Source: Maritimibacter sp.
GTDB taxonomy: Bacteria; Pseudomonadota; Alphaproteobacteria; Rhodobacterales; Rhodobacteraceae
Assembly (NCBI GenBank): GCA_020441225.1
Contig: JAGRMP010000316.1
Coordinates: 1 to 25,201 of the forward strand
DNA length: 25,201 bases
Reading direction: 5' to 3'
Below, one piece after another: positions 16,425 through 23,763 of the stretch. Within the stretch, counting starts at the first letter, position 1, and every line of letters begins with the position of its first letter. The notes below the pieces were generated by a model. That model worked only from the letters and a program-made list of their open reading frames with translations, was not told the DNA's origin and did not search any database. Position numbers and translations under genes: made by a program.

Positions 16425-17065
16425 GCGGTGGTTTTTCCGGTGAGCCGGGCGGTGCGGATGTCTGTCGCGGGGCGTTCGGTGTCGCCGGAATACCGTCCGG
16501 GCCGCTCAGGGTCCGGGCGCCGCATGGCCGAAGGCGGCCGATCCTTCGGGCGCGTCGGCCGCCCCCCGGATCCCGAGGATGGTTGGACCGGAGGCCCCGG
16601 TCACAGGACAGGTGACCGCGGCGTTTCATTCTGCGCGCAACCCGGTCTGTCCGCGCCGAGGCTGGGTTGACGCGCTTGCGTCCTGCTCGCCGGGGGGCGG
16701 CGCATCCAGAGGAAAACCGCACCCGGTGCGACGAAACCGCCCGGCCTGAGCCGTTGCCGCAGGACACAATACCAGTGCGCTGTTTGCTGCAGCCACTCGG
16801 GGCGGCACCGAATTGCGGTTTGTTTTCAAGTTGTTGTGCGGAGAAGTGGCAGCCCGTAGGGGTCCTCCATTTTCACGCATTTCTTGAGGAAAACGCGCGA
16901 AAAGGTGGACCACGGCCTGCCGTTTGGGGCACGAAAGATCAATGGTTTACGAGTAATGTGGACCACGCATTTTCGAGGTCGCCGGCCATGCTCGGCGCCG
17001 TGTTGTTTTCGCCGTGAACACGAAGATTTCCTTGCCATCTCGCCCCGGTCGGCTTTCCTGGGCGG
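16425..17065. other. Non-coding stretch before the HNH gene
   Basis: Together with the helicase leader, this makes about 900 bases without a believable gene. Bases 16425-16780 are GC-rich and featureless to me. Bases 16780-16980 are AT-richer and contain paired GTGGACCACG copies. The HNH promoter must lie here but I cannot point to it. Confidence 0.4.
16905..16967. repeat. Two copies of GTGGACCACG
   Basis: GTGGACCACG occurs at 16905-16914 and 16958-16967. Each copy is itself a near-perfect palindrome (GTGG-A-CCAC). The 53-base spacing is close to five helical turns. They lie 100-160 bases before the HNH gene and could be operator sites or remnants of an insertion-sequence end. No transposase fragment is present. 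Confidence 0.4.
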
Positions 17066-17995
17066 ATGGTGAAGCTGGTTCTCTTGCACAAGACAGACTC
17101 GATCTACGACGACGAGCCCGACCGCGTCTACGACTTCCCGGGAAGATACCTAACGGCGGTGCGTGAGGGCGTCGGCGATTGGATCGTCTACTATGAGCCG
17201 GGCAGGGACGGGAGACGCGCATACTTCGCCGTTGCCAAGATATCGAAGGTCATCGAGAAGCCGGGTGCGCCAGGGCGGTTCCTCGCCCTGATCGCGCCCG
17301 GGAGCTTCCTGCCTTTCGACCGCGATGTGTCGCGACTGATCGACGGACATCCCCTCGAACAAGCCCTGGCCAATCCCGACGGAACGCTTCGGACAGGCGG
17401 CATCGTCCAAAGCGCGGTCCGTTACCTTCCCGAGGACGACTTCGCGCGGATCGTCAATTTGGGGCTGCCACAGGATCTCGAGCGGCAAGAAGAGACCAGA
17501 TATGACACCCATGCCAACAACGAGATGGACGATCGGGCCCAGGCGCCGTTCGAACGCCCGGTGCTCGAGCGGCTCACCCGTCGGCCATATCGGGACGTGG
17601 CGTTCCGGCGGAAGGTGCGGGAGGCCTACGACTACCGCTGTGCCATGTCCGGGCCGCGCCTGCGCAACGGGGGAGGGCGGCCGGAGGTGCAGGCGGCACA
17701 CATCCGGCCCGTCGAGCAGCAGGGCAGCGACTCCGTCCGGAACGGCCTCGCCCTGTCGGGCACGCTCCACTGGATGTTCGACCGCGGCCTGATCTCGGTC
17801 GCGCACGATTGCGAGACCATCCTCGTCTCGCGGAACAAGGTCCCGGGCGACGTCGTCGACCGCCTTCTGCGACCGGGCGGCAAGCTCCTCCGGCCGGAAG
17901 ACCCGCGCAACGCGCCGCACCCCGGGAACCTCCAATGGCACCGTGAGAACGTCTTTGGCCAGGTGTCGGCCGACGGGCCGGCGCCGTGGGAGTGA
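17066..17995 (+). CDS. HNH endonuclease of restriction type
   Basis: This encodes 309 residues from ATG at 17066; no strong ribosome binding site is visible. The N-terminal half (residues 1-130, with DFPGRYLTAVREGVGDWIVY and KISKVIEKPGAPGRFLALI) looks like a small beta-rich recognition domain of the PUA/EVE sort; that resemblance is my inference. Residues of about 185-260 are an HNH_2-type nuclease: YDYRCAMSG, AAHIRPVEQQG (His212), RNGLALSG (Asn226) and LHWMFDRGLI (His235), so the catalytic His-Asn-His set is complete. Related proteins are annotated as restriction-like HNH nucleases, possibly acting on modified or foreign DNA. It has no methyltransferase partner, which would fit a modification-dependent enzyme. 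Its neighbours are mobile and defence-like genes. Confidence 0.82.
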   Translation: MVKLVLLHKTDSIYDDEPDRVYDFPGRYLTAVREGVGDWIVYYEPGRDGRRAYFAVAKISKVIEKPGAPGRFLALIAPGSFLPFDRDVSRLIDGHPLEQALANPDGTLRTGGIVQSAVRYLPEDDFARIVNLGLPQDLERQEETRYDTHANNEMDDRAQAPFERPVLERLTRRPYRDVAFRRKVREAYDYRCAMSGPRLRNGGGRPEVQAAHIRPVEQQGSDSVRNGLALSGTLHWMFDRGLISVAHDCETILVSRNKVPGDVVDRLLRPGGKLLRPEDPRNAPHPGNLQWHRENVFGQVSADGPAPWE

Positions 17996-18059
17996 CCCGC
18001 GGGGTCAGTCAACGCGTGGCACGGCGGGTGCGGGCCGTCGCTGAGAGTGCAACAGGAAA

Positions 18060-18083
18060 GGGCGCGACCTTTCGGTCACGCCC
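18060..18083 (-). terminator. Intrinsic terminator for the relaxase operon
   Basis: GGGCGCGACC (18060-18069) and GGTCACGCCC (18074-18083) form a 10-bp stem. On the minus strand the loop is GAAA, the one imperfect position becomes a G-U pair, and the stem is followed by TTTCCTGTT. It sits 35 bases beyond the small-gene stop and between convergent genes, so it may also serve the HNH gene. Confidence 0.6.
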
Positions 18084-18117
18084 CGGTTCACCGGTCGCTG
18101 GGCCATCACCCCCGCAA

Positions 18118-18474
18118 TCAGGCGTCAGTCGGGGGATTGGAGGGTTTCGCGGTGGGCGTCTCGCCCTTGTCGCTCGCGACCACGTCGGCGGTCACGAGGT
18201 GCGGCGGGCAGGACGGGTGGCGCCGGATTTTCCGGGCGTTCGCCGTCGTCGCCGCATCGAGGATGCGCGTGAAGAACGCTTCGATGAACGCCTCGTCGGC
18301 GTCCAAAAGCATGCCGTAGACGGACGCCGCAATGGCCGCGTCGATGGCGCGCCACTCCTGGTCCTGGGCCACGCCAAGCTCAGCAGACATCTGGTTGATG
18401 CGCTCCTGCTTCTTGGCCTGCGCATCGGTCATGATGCGCTTGTCGATAGCGGGTCGTTTTTTCGGTTGTGCCAT
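18118..18474 (-). CDS. Small hydrophilic protein downstream of the relaxase
   Basis: This encodes 118 residues. ATG at 18474 is preceded by a strong AGAAAGGAG. The first half is helical and charged (TDAQAKKQERINQMSAELGV), followed by a hydrophobic-faced helix (AAIAASVYGMLLDADEAFIE) and a Pro/Thr-rich tail. It is on the relaxase strand, 136 bases further on, with a long hairpin between. It could be a mobilisation accessory protein, but I recognise no family. Confidence 0.6.
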   Translation of the reverse strand: MAQPKKRPAIDKRIMTDAQAKKQERINQMSAELGVAQDQEWRAIDAAIAASVYGMLLDADEAFIEAFFTRILDAATTANARKIRRHPSCPPHLVTADVVASDKGETPTAKPSNPPTDA

Positions 18475-18560
18475 GGAATTCTCCTTTCTGGCGTCGATGT
18501 GAATGCCGCGTCCGCGCGAGTGATGGCCCAGGCGTCATCGGTCGGAGGGGAAATAGGACT

Positions 18561-18602
18561 GTTGGAAATTGCCCGGAAATCGGATCGGGCACTTTTTCCA
18601 AC
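18561..18602 (-). terminator. Long hairpin just after the relaxase stop
   Basis: GTTGGAAA (18561-18568) pairs with TTTCCAAC (18595-18602), and TGCCCG (18570-18575) pairs with CGGGCA (18586-18591), giving 14 base pairs with a small internal loop. It starts nine bases beyond the relaxase stop on the minus strand. The sequence after it (AGTCCTATTTCC) is only mildly T-rich, so it may be a partial terminator or an mRNA-protecting structure. Confidence 0.5.
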
Positions 18603-18610
18603 TTTCTTCC

Positions 18611-19882
18611 TCACTCCCTGGGTTCGTCAGGGTTCGGTCGACCCAGCCATTCCCGCGACTTCCGCGTGAGCCCGACGATCGACCTGGTCAGGCCCTTGCG
18701 AGCCTTCACAACCCTGTCGCGCAGTCCGTCCGGCAGCGTCCGGGCAATTTCGACGATCGCGTCGTCCGCCGCCCGGATCTGATCGAACGCATCGGAGAGT
18801 TCTTCCCGGGCCTCCGTCCGGGCAGACGTCCGCAGACGGTCGATGGCCTTCCCGAAGACCGCCCGCGCCTTGCCGACCAACCCGGTTCCGGGCGCGTCAA
18901 CGCCCGTCAGAACATCGACACGGCCCTCGGCCACGCCCTCGGCGATGCCCAGGACCGTCACGGCCTCGGCGTGTTTCTTGTCCGCGTCCGCTTCCCGTCC
19001 GGAGAGGGTGTTCTCGCGCTCATGGAGATCCTTCTCCTTGGCCGCCTGCGCGATGTCACGCTCCGCCAGGTTGATCTCCTGCTGCTCGCGCCATTTCCGC
19101 GGGCTGACGTGCGCGCGATACTCCGGAAGATCGACAAGGTCGTCCTTGGTGGCCGTCCCGTCTTTCATCGCCGCCCGGACCATGCGGTTGTGCTCGAGAG
19201 CGTCGCGAAGCGCCTGTTTCCGTCGGACGCCGCGTGTCAGGTCAATGCCGGCGTCACCGAAGAACTTGCCGACGCTATCCTGAGCCTTCTCGTAGTTCTT
19301 GATCAGCTTCCGCGCCGAGGGCTGCAGCATGTGCCGCCCGTCCGGCGTGACCTTGCTTGCAGCTATGACGGCGTGGATGTGATAAGCTTTCTCATCGACA
19401 TCCGCGCTGGCGTGCCGGCAATCTTCGCCGAAGTTTTCGACCAGCCACTGTTTCGAAAGATGCTCAAAGACATCTTCCCGGGACATCCCCATGCTGGCCC
19501 AGAACCCGTCCAGGTTGCGCTCGAACCAATCGGCATTGACGGTCAGGATCACTTCCCGCAGCGGCCCGTGCCGCGTCGCACGCCAGGGATCATTGGGCCC
19601 CTCCGCCAGACGCCGTTCCAGGTCCTTTTTGCGCCGCCGTTTCTTCAGGCTCGCAAGCTCTTTCACGTAGTTCCCAAGGCGCATGTCCTCGATGTCGTTC
19701 CAAAGCGTTTGTGCCCAGTCGGCCTGCCCCAGGAGGCGACGGTTCGCGGGGGTGAGCACAGGGTCGATGTGACCAAGGTCACCACCCTCGCGCTTCCTAT
19801 GCTTCTCGAAGCCGGAGAGGTTCTCGGGCCACAGCCCCTGGAACCGGAGGACAACGGGGGAAGCTTGTTCGGACGTGCACAT
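18611..19882 (-). CDS. MobV/Pre-type plasmid mobilisation relaxase
   Basis: This encodes 423 residues. ATG at 19882 has GAGG eight bases upstream. The N-terminal 220 residues fit the Mob_Pre family: an N-terminal RxxGLxPxNLxxFEKHRKRE-like segment, HIDPVLTPANRRLLG (38-52), REVILTVNADWF (109-120) and the metal-binding HASADVDEKAYHIH (157-170, with Asp163, Glu164, His168, His170). The rest is a long charged coiled-coil (about 235-320) and a basic tail, typical of this family. It nicks DNA at oriT to start transfer, using helper conjugation machinery supplied elsewhere. Base composition is high GC (43 of 60 at 18841-18900), like the host, and unlike the helicase pair next to it. No other transfer gene is in the window. 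Confidence 0.82.
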   Translation of the reverse strand: MCTSEQASPVVLRFQGLWPENLSGFEKHRKREGGDLGHIDPVLTPANRRLLGQADWAQTLWNDIEDMRLGNYVKELASLKKRRRKKDLERRLAEGPNDPWRATRHGPLREVILTVNADWFERNLDGFWASMGMSREDVFEHLSKQWLVENFGEDCRHASADVDEKAYHIHAVIAASKVTPDGRHMLQPSARKLIKNYEKAQDSVGKFFGDAGIDLTRGVRRKQALRDALEHNRMVRAAMKDGTATKDDLVDLPEYRAHVSPRKWREQQEINLAERDIAQAAKEKDLHERENTLSGREADADKKHAEAVTVLGIAEGVAEGRVDVLTGVDAPGTGLVGKARAVFGKAIDRLRTSARTEAREELSDAFDQIRAADDAIVEIARTLPDGLRDRVVKARKGLTRSIVGLTRKSREWLGRPNPDEPRE

Positions 19883-19886
19883 TTCT

Positions 19887-19908
19887 CGACCTCATGTTGT
19901 TGAGGTCG
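19887..19908 (-). promoter_or_regulatory. Hairpin over the relaxase ribosome binding site
   Basis: CGACCTCA (19887-19894) and TGAGGTCG (19901-19908) form a perfect 8-bp stem with a six-base loop. On the minus strand the arm nearer the gene carries the GAGG used as ribosome binding site, four bases before the ATG at 19882. It could block translation, or be a relaxase recognition hairpin (oriT-like), since MobV genes usually have their target just upstream. Confidence 0.5.
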
Positions 19909-20129
19909 GGAGGTGGGTTCATGATCTGAACGCCAGAAATCCGGAAGGGCGGCAGTTGCTGTTTGGCCACAGTTGGCCCGAAGACACCTGCTGAACTCGC
20001 GCCCGGACGCTCCAGTACGAACATCCAAAGAGAATGCTATTGTGTCGGACAGACGCATCGGCAAGCATCGCGAGGGAACTGGCCGCGCGATTGCGTGTAC
20101 GATCTGCTCATCCAAGAATATCAACACTG
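19909..20129. other. Divergent gap between relaxase and helicase pair
   Basis: This stretch of about 220 bases separates the relaxase hairpin from the helicase-pair promoter. GC content falls from left to right, marking the change to the low-GC unit. Relaxase promoter elements must lie here. I see no gene or clear repeat. Confidence 0.4.
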
Positions 20130-20158
20130 TTGAAACGAACAATAGCGCGAAATAGTAT
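20130..20158 (+). promoter_or_regulatory. Sigma70-type promoter of the helicase pair
   Basis: TTGAAA (20130-20135), a 17-base spacer and TAGTAT (20153-20158) closely match the sigma70 consensus with ideal spacing. Transcription would start near 20165, about 27 bases before the ATG at 20192. Confidence 0.65.
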
Positions 20159-20163
20159 GGGTT

Positions 20164-20177
20164 CGAGTGTTAACTCG
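20164..20177 (+). promoter_or_regulatory. Possible operator at the transcription start
   Basis: CGAGT (20164-20168) and ACTCG (20173-20177) form an inverted repeat around GTTA, centred just downstream of the predicted transcription start. A repressor bound here would block the promoter. No obvious regulator gene is in the unit. Confidence 0.35.
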
Positions 20178-20191
20178 GATGGGTCACACCG

Positions 20192-21028
20192 ATGATAAGA
20201 AAGCCGGTTCTCGGGGAAATCACGCAAGGTACGTTGTTTAATTGCGCTGTTGCAGATAGATACCAAAGCAAACGGGTTCATGGCCTAGCCATTACGGCAA
20301 GATGCGACATTGCAAATGACAAATTCCCAGTCTTGAACTACCTTCCAGTAGTGACGCTTTATGACTGGATGCATTGCGACGGGTTCGAGATTCTATATGC
20401 GAATGCGCTACGGTCATCGAGTGGAAGTTTCGAAGCCGTTCTCAAACAGGCAGGAGTCGCCGTGAGCGTATTAGCCGCTAATCCAAGGCAGGAAGTGGTG
20501 TCGAGTTTCTTCGATGAGGATGAAGCTACCAAGGCGCAAAAAAAACTCGCCACCAAAGCTCACGAACTGGCGGATCGTCTTGACCGGCTTGAAGCAGTAG
20601 AGATGGACGATTCAAGTGACCGGAAATGGTTCCTTGATGCCTACAAAAACGAGGCTTCTGACCTTGTCAGGAATCTTATACACAACAAAGTATCCAGTTT
20701 TTACTTTCTCCCCAGCGTTACCGAATCGAATGAGGGCGACGGGTATGTCATACTCCTAAGAGAGAGTGCATTTCTCCCTCGACAAGTGGCCAAGGAAGTT
20801 GCGAACGGGGTGGAGCGACCGTCAAGTATTGGCGCTGAGCTTGATAAGCACCTTTCGTTTGAGTTCGATGACTTTGCTATGCCGGTTGGGCAGCTACAGT
20901 CTCCGAATATAGAACATGTTTTGCAAACATTCTCATACATGTTCGGGAGGATTGGTTTGGAGGATTATAACGTGAGCTTTGTAGAGGGCGTTTGCCGACG
21001 TGACTTCGCGACTGAAGGGGTGGGTTGA
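20192..21028 (+). CDS. Unrecognised protein paired with the SF1 helicase
   Basis: This encodes 278 residues from ATG at 20192; GGATGGG upstream is a weak binding site. I cannot assign a family. The N-terminal part (EITQGTLFNCAVADRYQS, then HGLAITARCDIANDKF and YLPVVTLYDW) has a beta-rich feel and a striking ITARCDI motif that is probably conserved. The middle (about 105-140) is a charged helix or coiled coil (EATKAQKKLATKAHELADR). The C-terminal 120 residues contain SSFYFLPSV and GYVILLRESAFLP strands. No signal peptide or membrane segment is present. Codon use is AT-richer than the flanks. Its stop is one base before the helicase start, so the two proteins are made together and very likely act together, perhaps as a sensor or specificity partner. 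Confidence 0.75.
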   Translation: MIRKPVLGEITQGTLFNCAVADRYQSKRVHGLAITARCDIANDKFPVLNYLPVVTLYDWMHCDGFEILYANALRSSSGSFEAVLKQAGVAVSVLAANPRQEVVSSFFDEDEATKAQKKLATKAHELADRLDRLEAVEMDDSSDRKWFLDAYKNEASDLVRNLIHNKVSSFYFLPSVTESNEGDGYVILLRESAFLPRQVAKEVANGVERPSSIGAELDKHLSFEFDDFAMPVGQLQSPNIEHVLQTFSYMFGRIGLEDYNVSFVEGVCRRDFATEGVG

Positions 21029-21029
21029 A

Positions 21030-23324
21030 ATGAGATACGTCGTTTTTGAGGAGGGTGCAGTTGACGAACTGGTTTCAAACAGATTCTTTCAGTCAATTGA
21101 GTTCGACTTAGCTCGTGCTCTTTATGAACTGGTTTCCGGGGGCGTATCTAATGCGGTTTTTCCGGTCGAAATTTCAATAGTTGCGTTAGATGAAGGTATT
21201 GCGTTCGCTAGCAAGAGCGCGTCCAGGGAGTCACACTTTTTAGTGGTTGACTTGGAGCAGTCTCGCTTTCTCGAGGAGCTTGATTCCTCCGAAACCGTCT
21301 TCGTTCTTCAGAAGACGCTCAGGTTCTCCAAGAAATTATGGCAAAACATGTCGTTGAATTACTCTGAGCGGGTTATTCCGGCGAGCTCAAAGGCAATCTT
21401 GTTTCCGTTCCCGTATAAGCCGACGCCCTATCGCGTGGTCATTGAGCAGGCGCCATGGGCAGATCGTCTGAGGAAGCGAGGTTATGCGGGGAAGTTCTTG
21501 CTGGTGTACAAGACGGGCTACGGCAAGGGCGACGCAAACACGGAGCAGGCTGGCCTAACAAATTTCAAGAAGGTGTTTGAGCAGGTAGACAAGGTTATCG
21601 CAGACGCGCGAGAACGCAGCCCTTTGCAGGCGTTCAAATCAACAAAGGCTGTTCAAGTGTCCGAATTGGATACCGTGCCAAGGGTTAATGGCACGTCAAT
21701 CTTTCAAGCATTTGATGACTGGATGAAGATCCTTACCAACAAACAAAGGGAGTTCGTTGAGGCGAAGATTGTAGGCGCGCACCGTATTGAAGGTGCCGCG
21801 GGAACCGGCAAGACTTTGTGCCTTATGCTCAAGGCGATTGCATTCTTGAAGCAGTCAGAAGTTGAGGCGACCTCACGGCACGCCGTCTTTGTAACTCACA
21901 GCGAGGCAACAAAACGCGCCATTAACGAATTCCTCATGGTGCTTGACCCGGATGGATTTTCGGGACGGGATCGCGTTTTGGAGCAGAATACATTGAAGGT
22001 CTGCACATTAAGCGAACTCTGCGCAGAACAGCTAGCGCAACGCATCAGCGAGTCTGAATTTATAGATAGGGATGCTCTGGAGTCAAAGGAAACACAGTTG
22101 CTGTATGTGAATGAAGCGTACAACGACGCAATGAAGGACGACTATCCGTCCCATGAGAGATTTCTTTCCGGTGAATTGAAGGAATTCTTGAGGGAGACGG
22201 ACAGTTGGGCTGCGACTCAGATGTTGCAGCATGAAATCAGCGTGATGATTAAGGGTAGAGCGTCTGAGGATTTTGATGCATATAAGGCCGCTCCGTCGTT
22301 GAGGTACGGGATTCCGATCAAGCACAGCGCTGACAAAGGTTTCATTTTTGCGGTTTTCAGGCGGTATCAAGACCAGTTGGGGTCGGTGTCACAGTTCGAT
22401 ACAGACGACGTGGTGCTTACTGCAATCGGTCAACTTGATACTCCTGTATGGAGGCGGAGACGCAGCAGGGATGGCTACGATGCGATTTTTATCGACGAAA
22501 CACATCTTTTCAATATTAATGAGTTGCATATTTTTCACTATTTTACGAAGAGTGACAGGCATTTTCCGATCGTATATTCCGTAGATCGGACTCAGGCGGT
22601 GGGCGATCATGGGTGGACTAACCAAGACATTTCCAAAACGCTTGGTGGAGGGTCGACGCGTGAGGATGAAAGCAAGTTGAGAACCGTATTCCGGTCGTCA
22701 CCACAGATCGTCGACCTTGCATTTTCTGTTGTCTCTTCTGGTGCCACCCTTTTTACAAACTTCGACAACCCACTTGAGGCTACTGCTTCGAGTTTTACTC
22801 ATAGCGAAGAGCGAATGGCCACACAGCCCGTATTTCGGTCGTTTCCAAACGATCAGGCGATGACGGAAGGGGCCTTTGATCGCGCTGAGTCAATGCAGCG
22901 TGATATGGGATGCAGGAAGGGAGAGGTTTTGATTGTTGGTTTCGACAAAGAGGTTGTCGAGAGCCTCAGGGAATACGCGGCGAGAACGAATAAGCCGCAC
23001 ATCTTCCTGAAGAAGAGAGGTGACATGGAGGCTGTAAACGAAGCTGGAGCGTCTGGAAAGTTCGTGGTCTCGCACGCTGACTTCGTTGGTGGCTTGGAGT
23101 TCTCGGGCGTTGTTGCCGTCGGTGTGGACAAAGGTCGTTTACCTCCCGCGAAGGATCAATCCAGCAGTAACAGCAAGCAGTTTCTCTCATACTCGTCGCA
23201 CAACAGACTCTATGTTGCAGTTAGTCGGGCCAAGTACAGGGTCGAATTGCTTGGTGACCAATCGCGGGGACCAAGCGACTTGATCGAGCCCGCACTGGAT
23301 GCAGGAATTTTGGAACGGGCGTAG
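21030..23324 (+). CDS. Superfamily 1 (UvrD/Rep-like) helicase with extra N-terminal domain
   Basis: This encodes 764 residues. ATG at 21030 follows the upstream stop by one base, with GAAGGGG before it. Residues of about 1-235 are an extra domain I do not recognise. The helicase core follows: Q-like LTNKQREFV, Walker A GAAGTGKT (255-262, Lys261), FVTHSEATK, motif II DETH (489-492), motif III-like VDRTQAVGD, motif IV TVFRSSPQI, and motif VI LYVAVSRAK (727-735, Arg733). The lysine, acidic pair and arginine finger needed for ATP hydrolysis are present. DETH replaces the usual DEAQ/DESQ of UvrD enzymes. It should translocate on nucleic acid using ATP. GC is low (19 of 60 at 22501-22560). Pairing with an unknown gene beside a relaxase suggests a defence unit. 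It is not Gabija, which needs an OLD-type nuclease partner. Confidence 0.85.
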   Translation: MRYVVFEEGAVDELVSNRFFQSIEFDLARALYELVSGGVSNAVFPVEISIVALDEGIAFASKSASRESHFLVVDLEQSRFLEELDSSETVFVLQKTLRFSKKLWQNMSLNYSERVIPASSKAILFPFPYKPTPYRVVIEQAPWADRLRKRGYAGKFLLVYKTGYGKGDANTEQAGLTNFKKVFEQVDKVIADARERSPLQAFKSTKAVQVSELDTVPRVNGTSIFQAFDDWMKILTNKQREFVEAKIVGAHRIEGAAGTGKTLCLMLKAIAFLKQSEVEATSRHAVFVTHSEATKRAINEFLMVLDPDGFSGRDRVLEQNTLKVCTLSELCAEQLAQRISESEFIDRDALESKETQLLYVNEAYNDAMKDDYPSHERFLSGELKEFLRETDSWAATQMLQHEISVMIKGRASEDFDAYKAAPSLRYGIPIKHSADKGFIFAVFRRYQDQLGSVSQFDTDDVVLTAIGQLDTPVWRRRRSRDGYDAIFIDETHLFNINELHIFHYFTKSDRHFPIVYSVDRTQAVGDHGWTNQDISKTLGGGSTREDESKLRTVFRSSPQIVDLAFSVVSSGATLFTNFDNPLEATASSFTHSEERMATQPVFRSFPNDQAMTEGAFDRAESMQRDMGCRKGEVLIVGFDKEVVESLREYAARTNKPHIFLKKRGDMEAVNEAGASGKFVVSHADFVGGLEFSGVVAVGVDKGRLPPAKDQSSSNSKQFLSYSSHNRLYVAVSRAKYRVELLGDQSRGPSDLIEPALDAGILERA

Positions 23325-23593
23325 CACGTCTTGAAACAGAAAGCGTGCTGTCGTGGGTTTTCGATACCGTGGTCGCTACGCCATAGACCTTTGTCTTGTC
23401 CGCGGGCGTTGTTTTCGTTGCCGTTACCAACAGCCGTGAGGGTGGACCGGTGTCATTGGGTTCCAACGTTGGTTGCGCCTTGGCTGTCGATATCCAGGTT
23501 TCCCGAGACTCCTTCAACGTGTGTGACTCCGCCTCTACTCACTAGACAGCCCGCGCAACTGACCTTCGGTCCGTAGCGCCGGCTGCTCGTTCG

Positions 23594-23610
23594 GCAGGGG
23601 ATACCCCTGC
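23594..23610. repeat. Perfect 7-bp hairpin
   Basis: GCAGGGG (23594-23600) and CCCCTGC (23604-23610) pair around ATA. It is the first of several structured elements in this gap. Confidence 0.5.
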
Positions 23611-23633
23611 ACCCCGGCGCCGCTTTGCGCCGC

Positions 23634-23657
23634 TTGAGAGGCGCGCTGCCCTCTCAA
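23634..23657. repeat. Perfect 8-bp hairpin
   Basis: TTGAGAGG (23634-23641) and CCTCTCAA (23650-23657) pair around an eight-base GC-rich loop. Confidence 0.5.
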
Positions 23658-23684
23658 ACTCTCCAAGGCCTCCCGGCGGGGCGA

Positions 23685-23763
23685 GGGGCGTCGTTCCGCA
23701 CTCCCCCTCTGCACACCCCCTGCTCGCAGGGGCGTCGTTCGCCACTCCCCCTGCACCCCCTGG
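23685..23763. repeat. Imperfect tandem repeat, 44-base period
   Basis: Two copies begin with GGGGCGTCGTTC at 23685 and 23729 and continue through CACTCCCCCT to CACCCCCTG, ending at about 23722 and 23763. A shorter third variant (GGGGCGTTCGCCACCCCCTC) lies at 23870-23892. Confidence 0.55.

Larger units (their letters stand above)
18118..19908 (-). mobile_element. MobV-type mobilisation module
   Basis: A relaxase, a small downstream gene, a hairpin just before the relaxase start and a terminator at the end form a compact unit of the kind carried by mobilisable plasmids and integrated elements. No integrase, replication gene or att site is visible, so the element's limits are unknown. Confidence 0.45.

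Noticed and set aside
17150..17941. Minus-strand open frame opposite the HNH gene
   Set aside because: The plus strand carries an intact HNH motif set; the antisense product has no features.
18569..19903. Plus-strand open frame opposite the relaxase
   Set aside because: The relaxase frame has the family's metal-binding motif, coiled coil and a good ribosome binding site; the plus frame has none.
21030..23324. Gabija-type system (GajB-like helicase)
   Set aside because: The partner gene shows no OLD/TOPRIM nuclease motifs and is far shorter than GajA, and the helicase is larger and has a different motif II.
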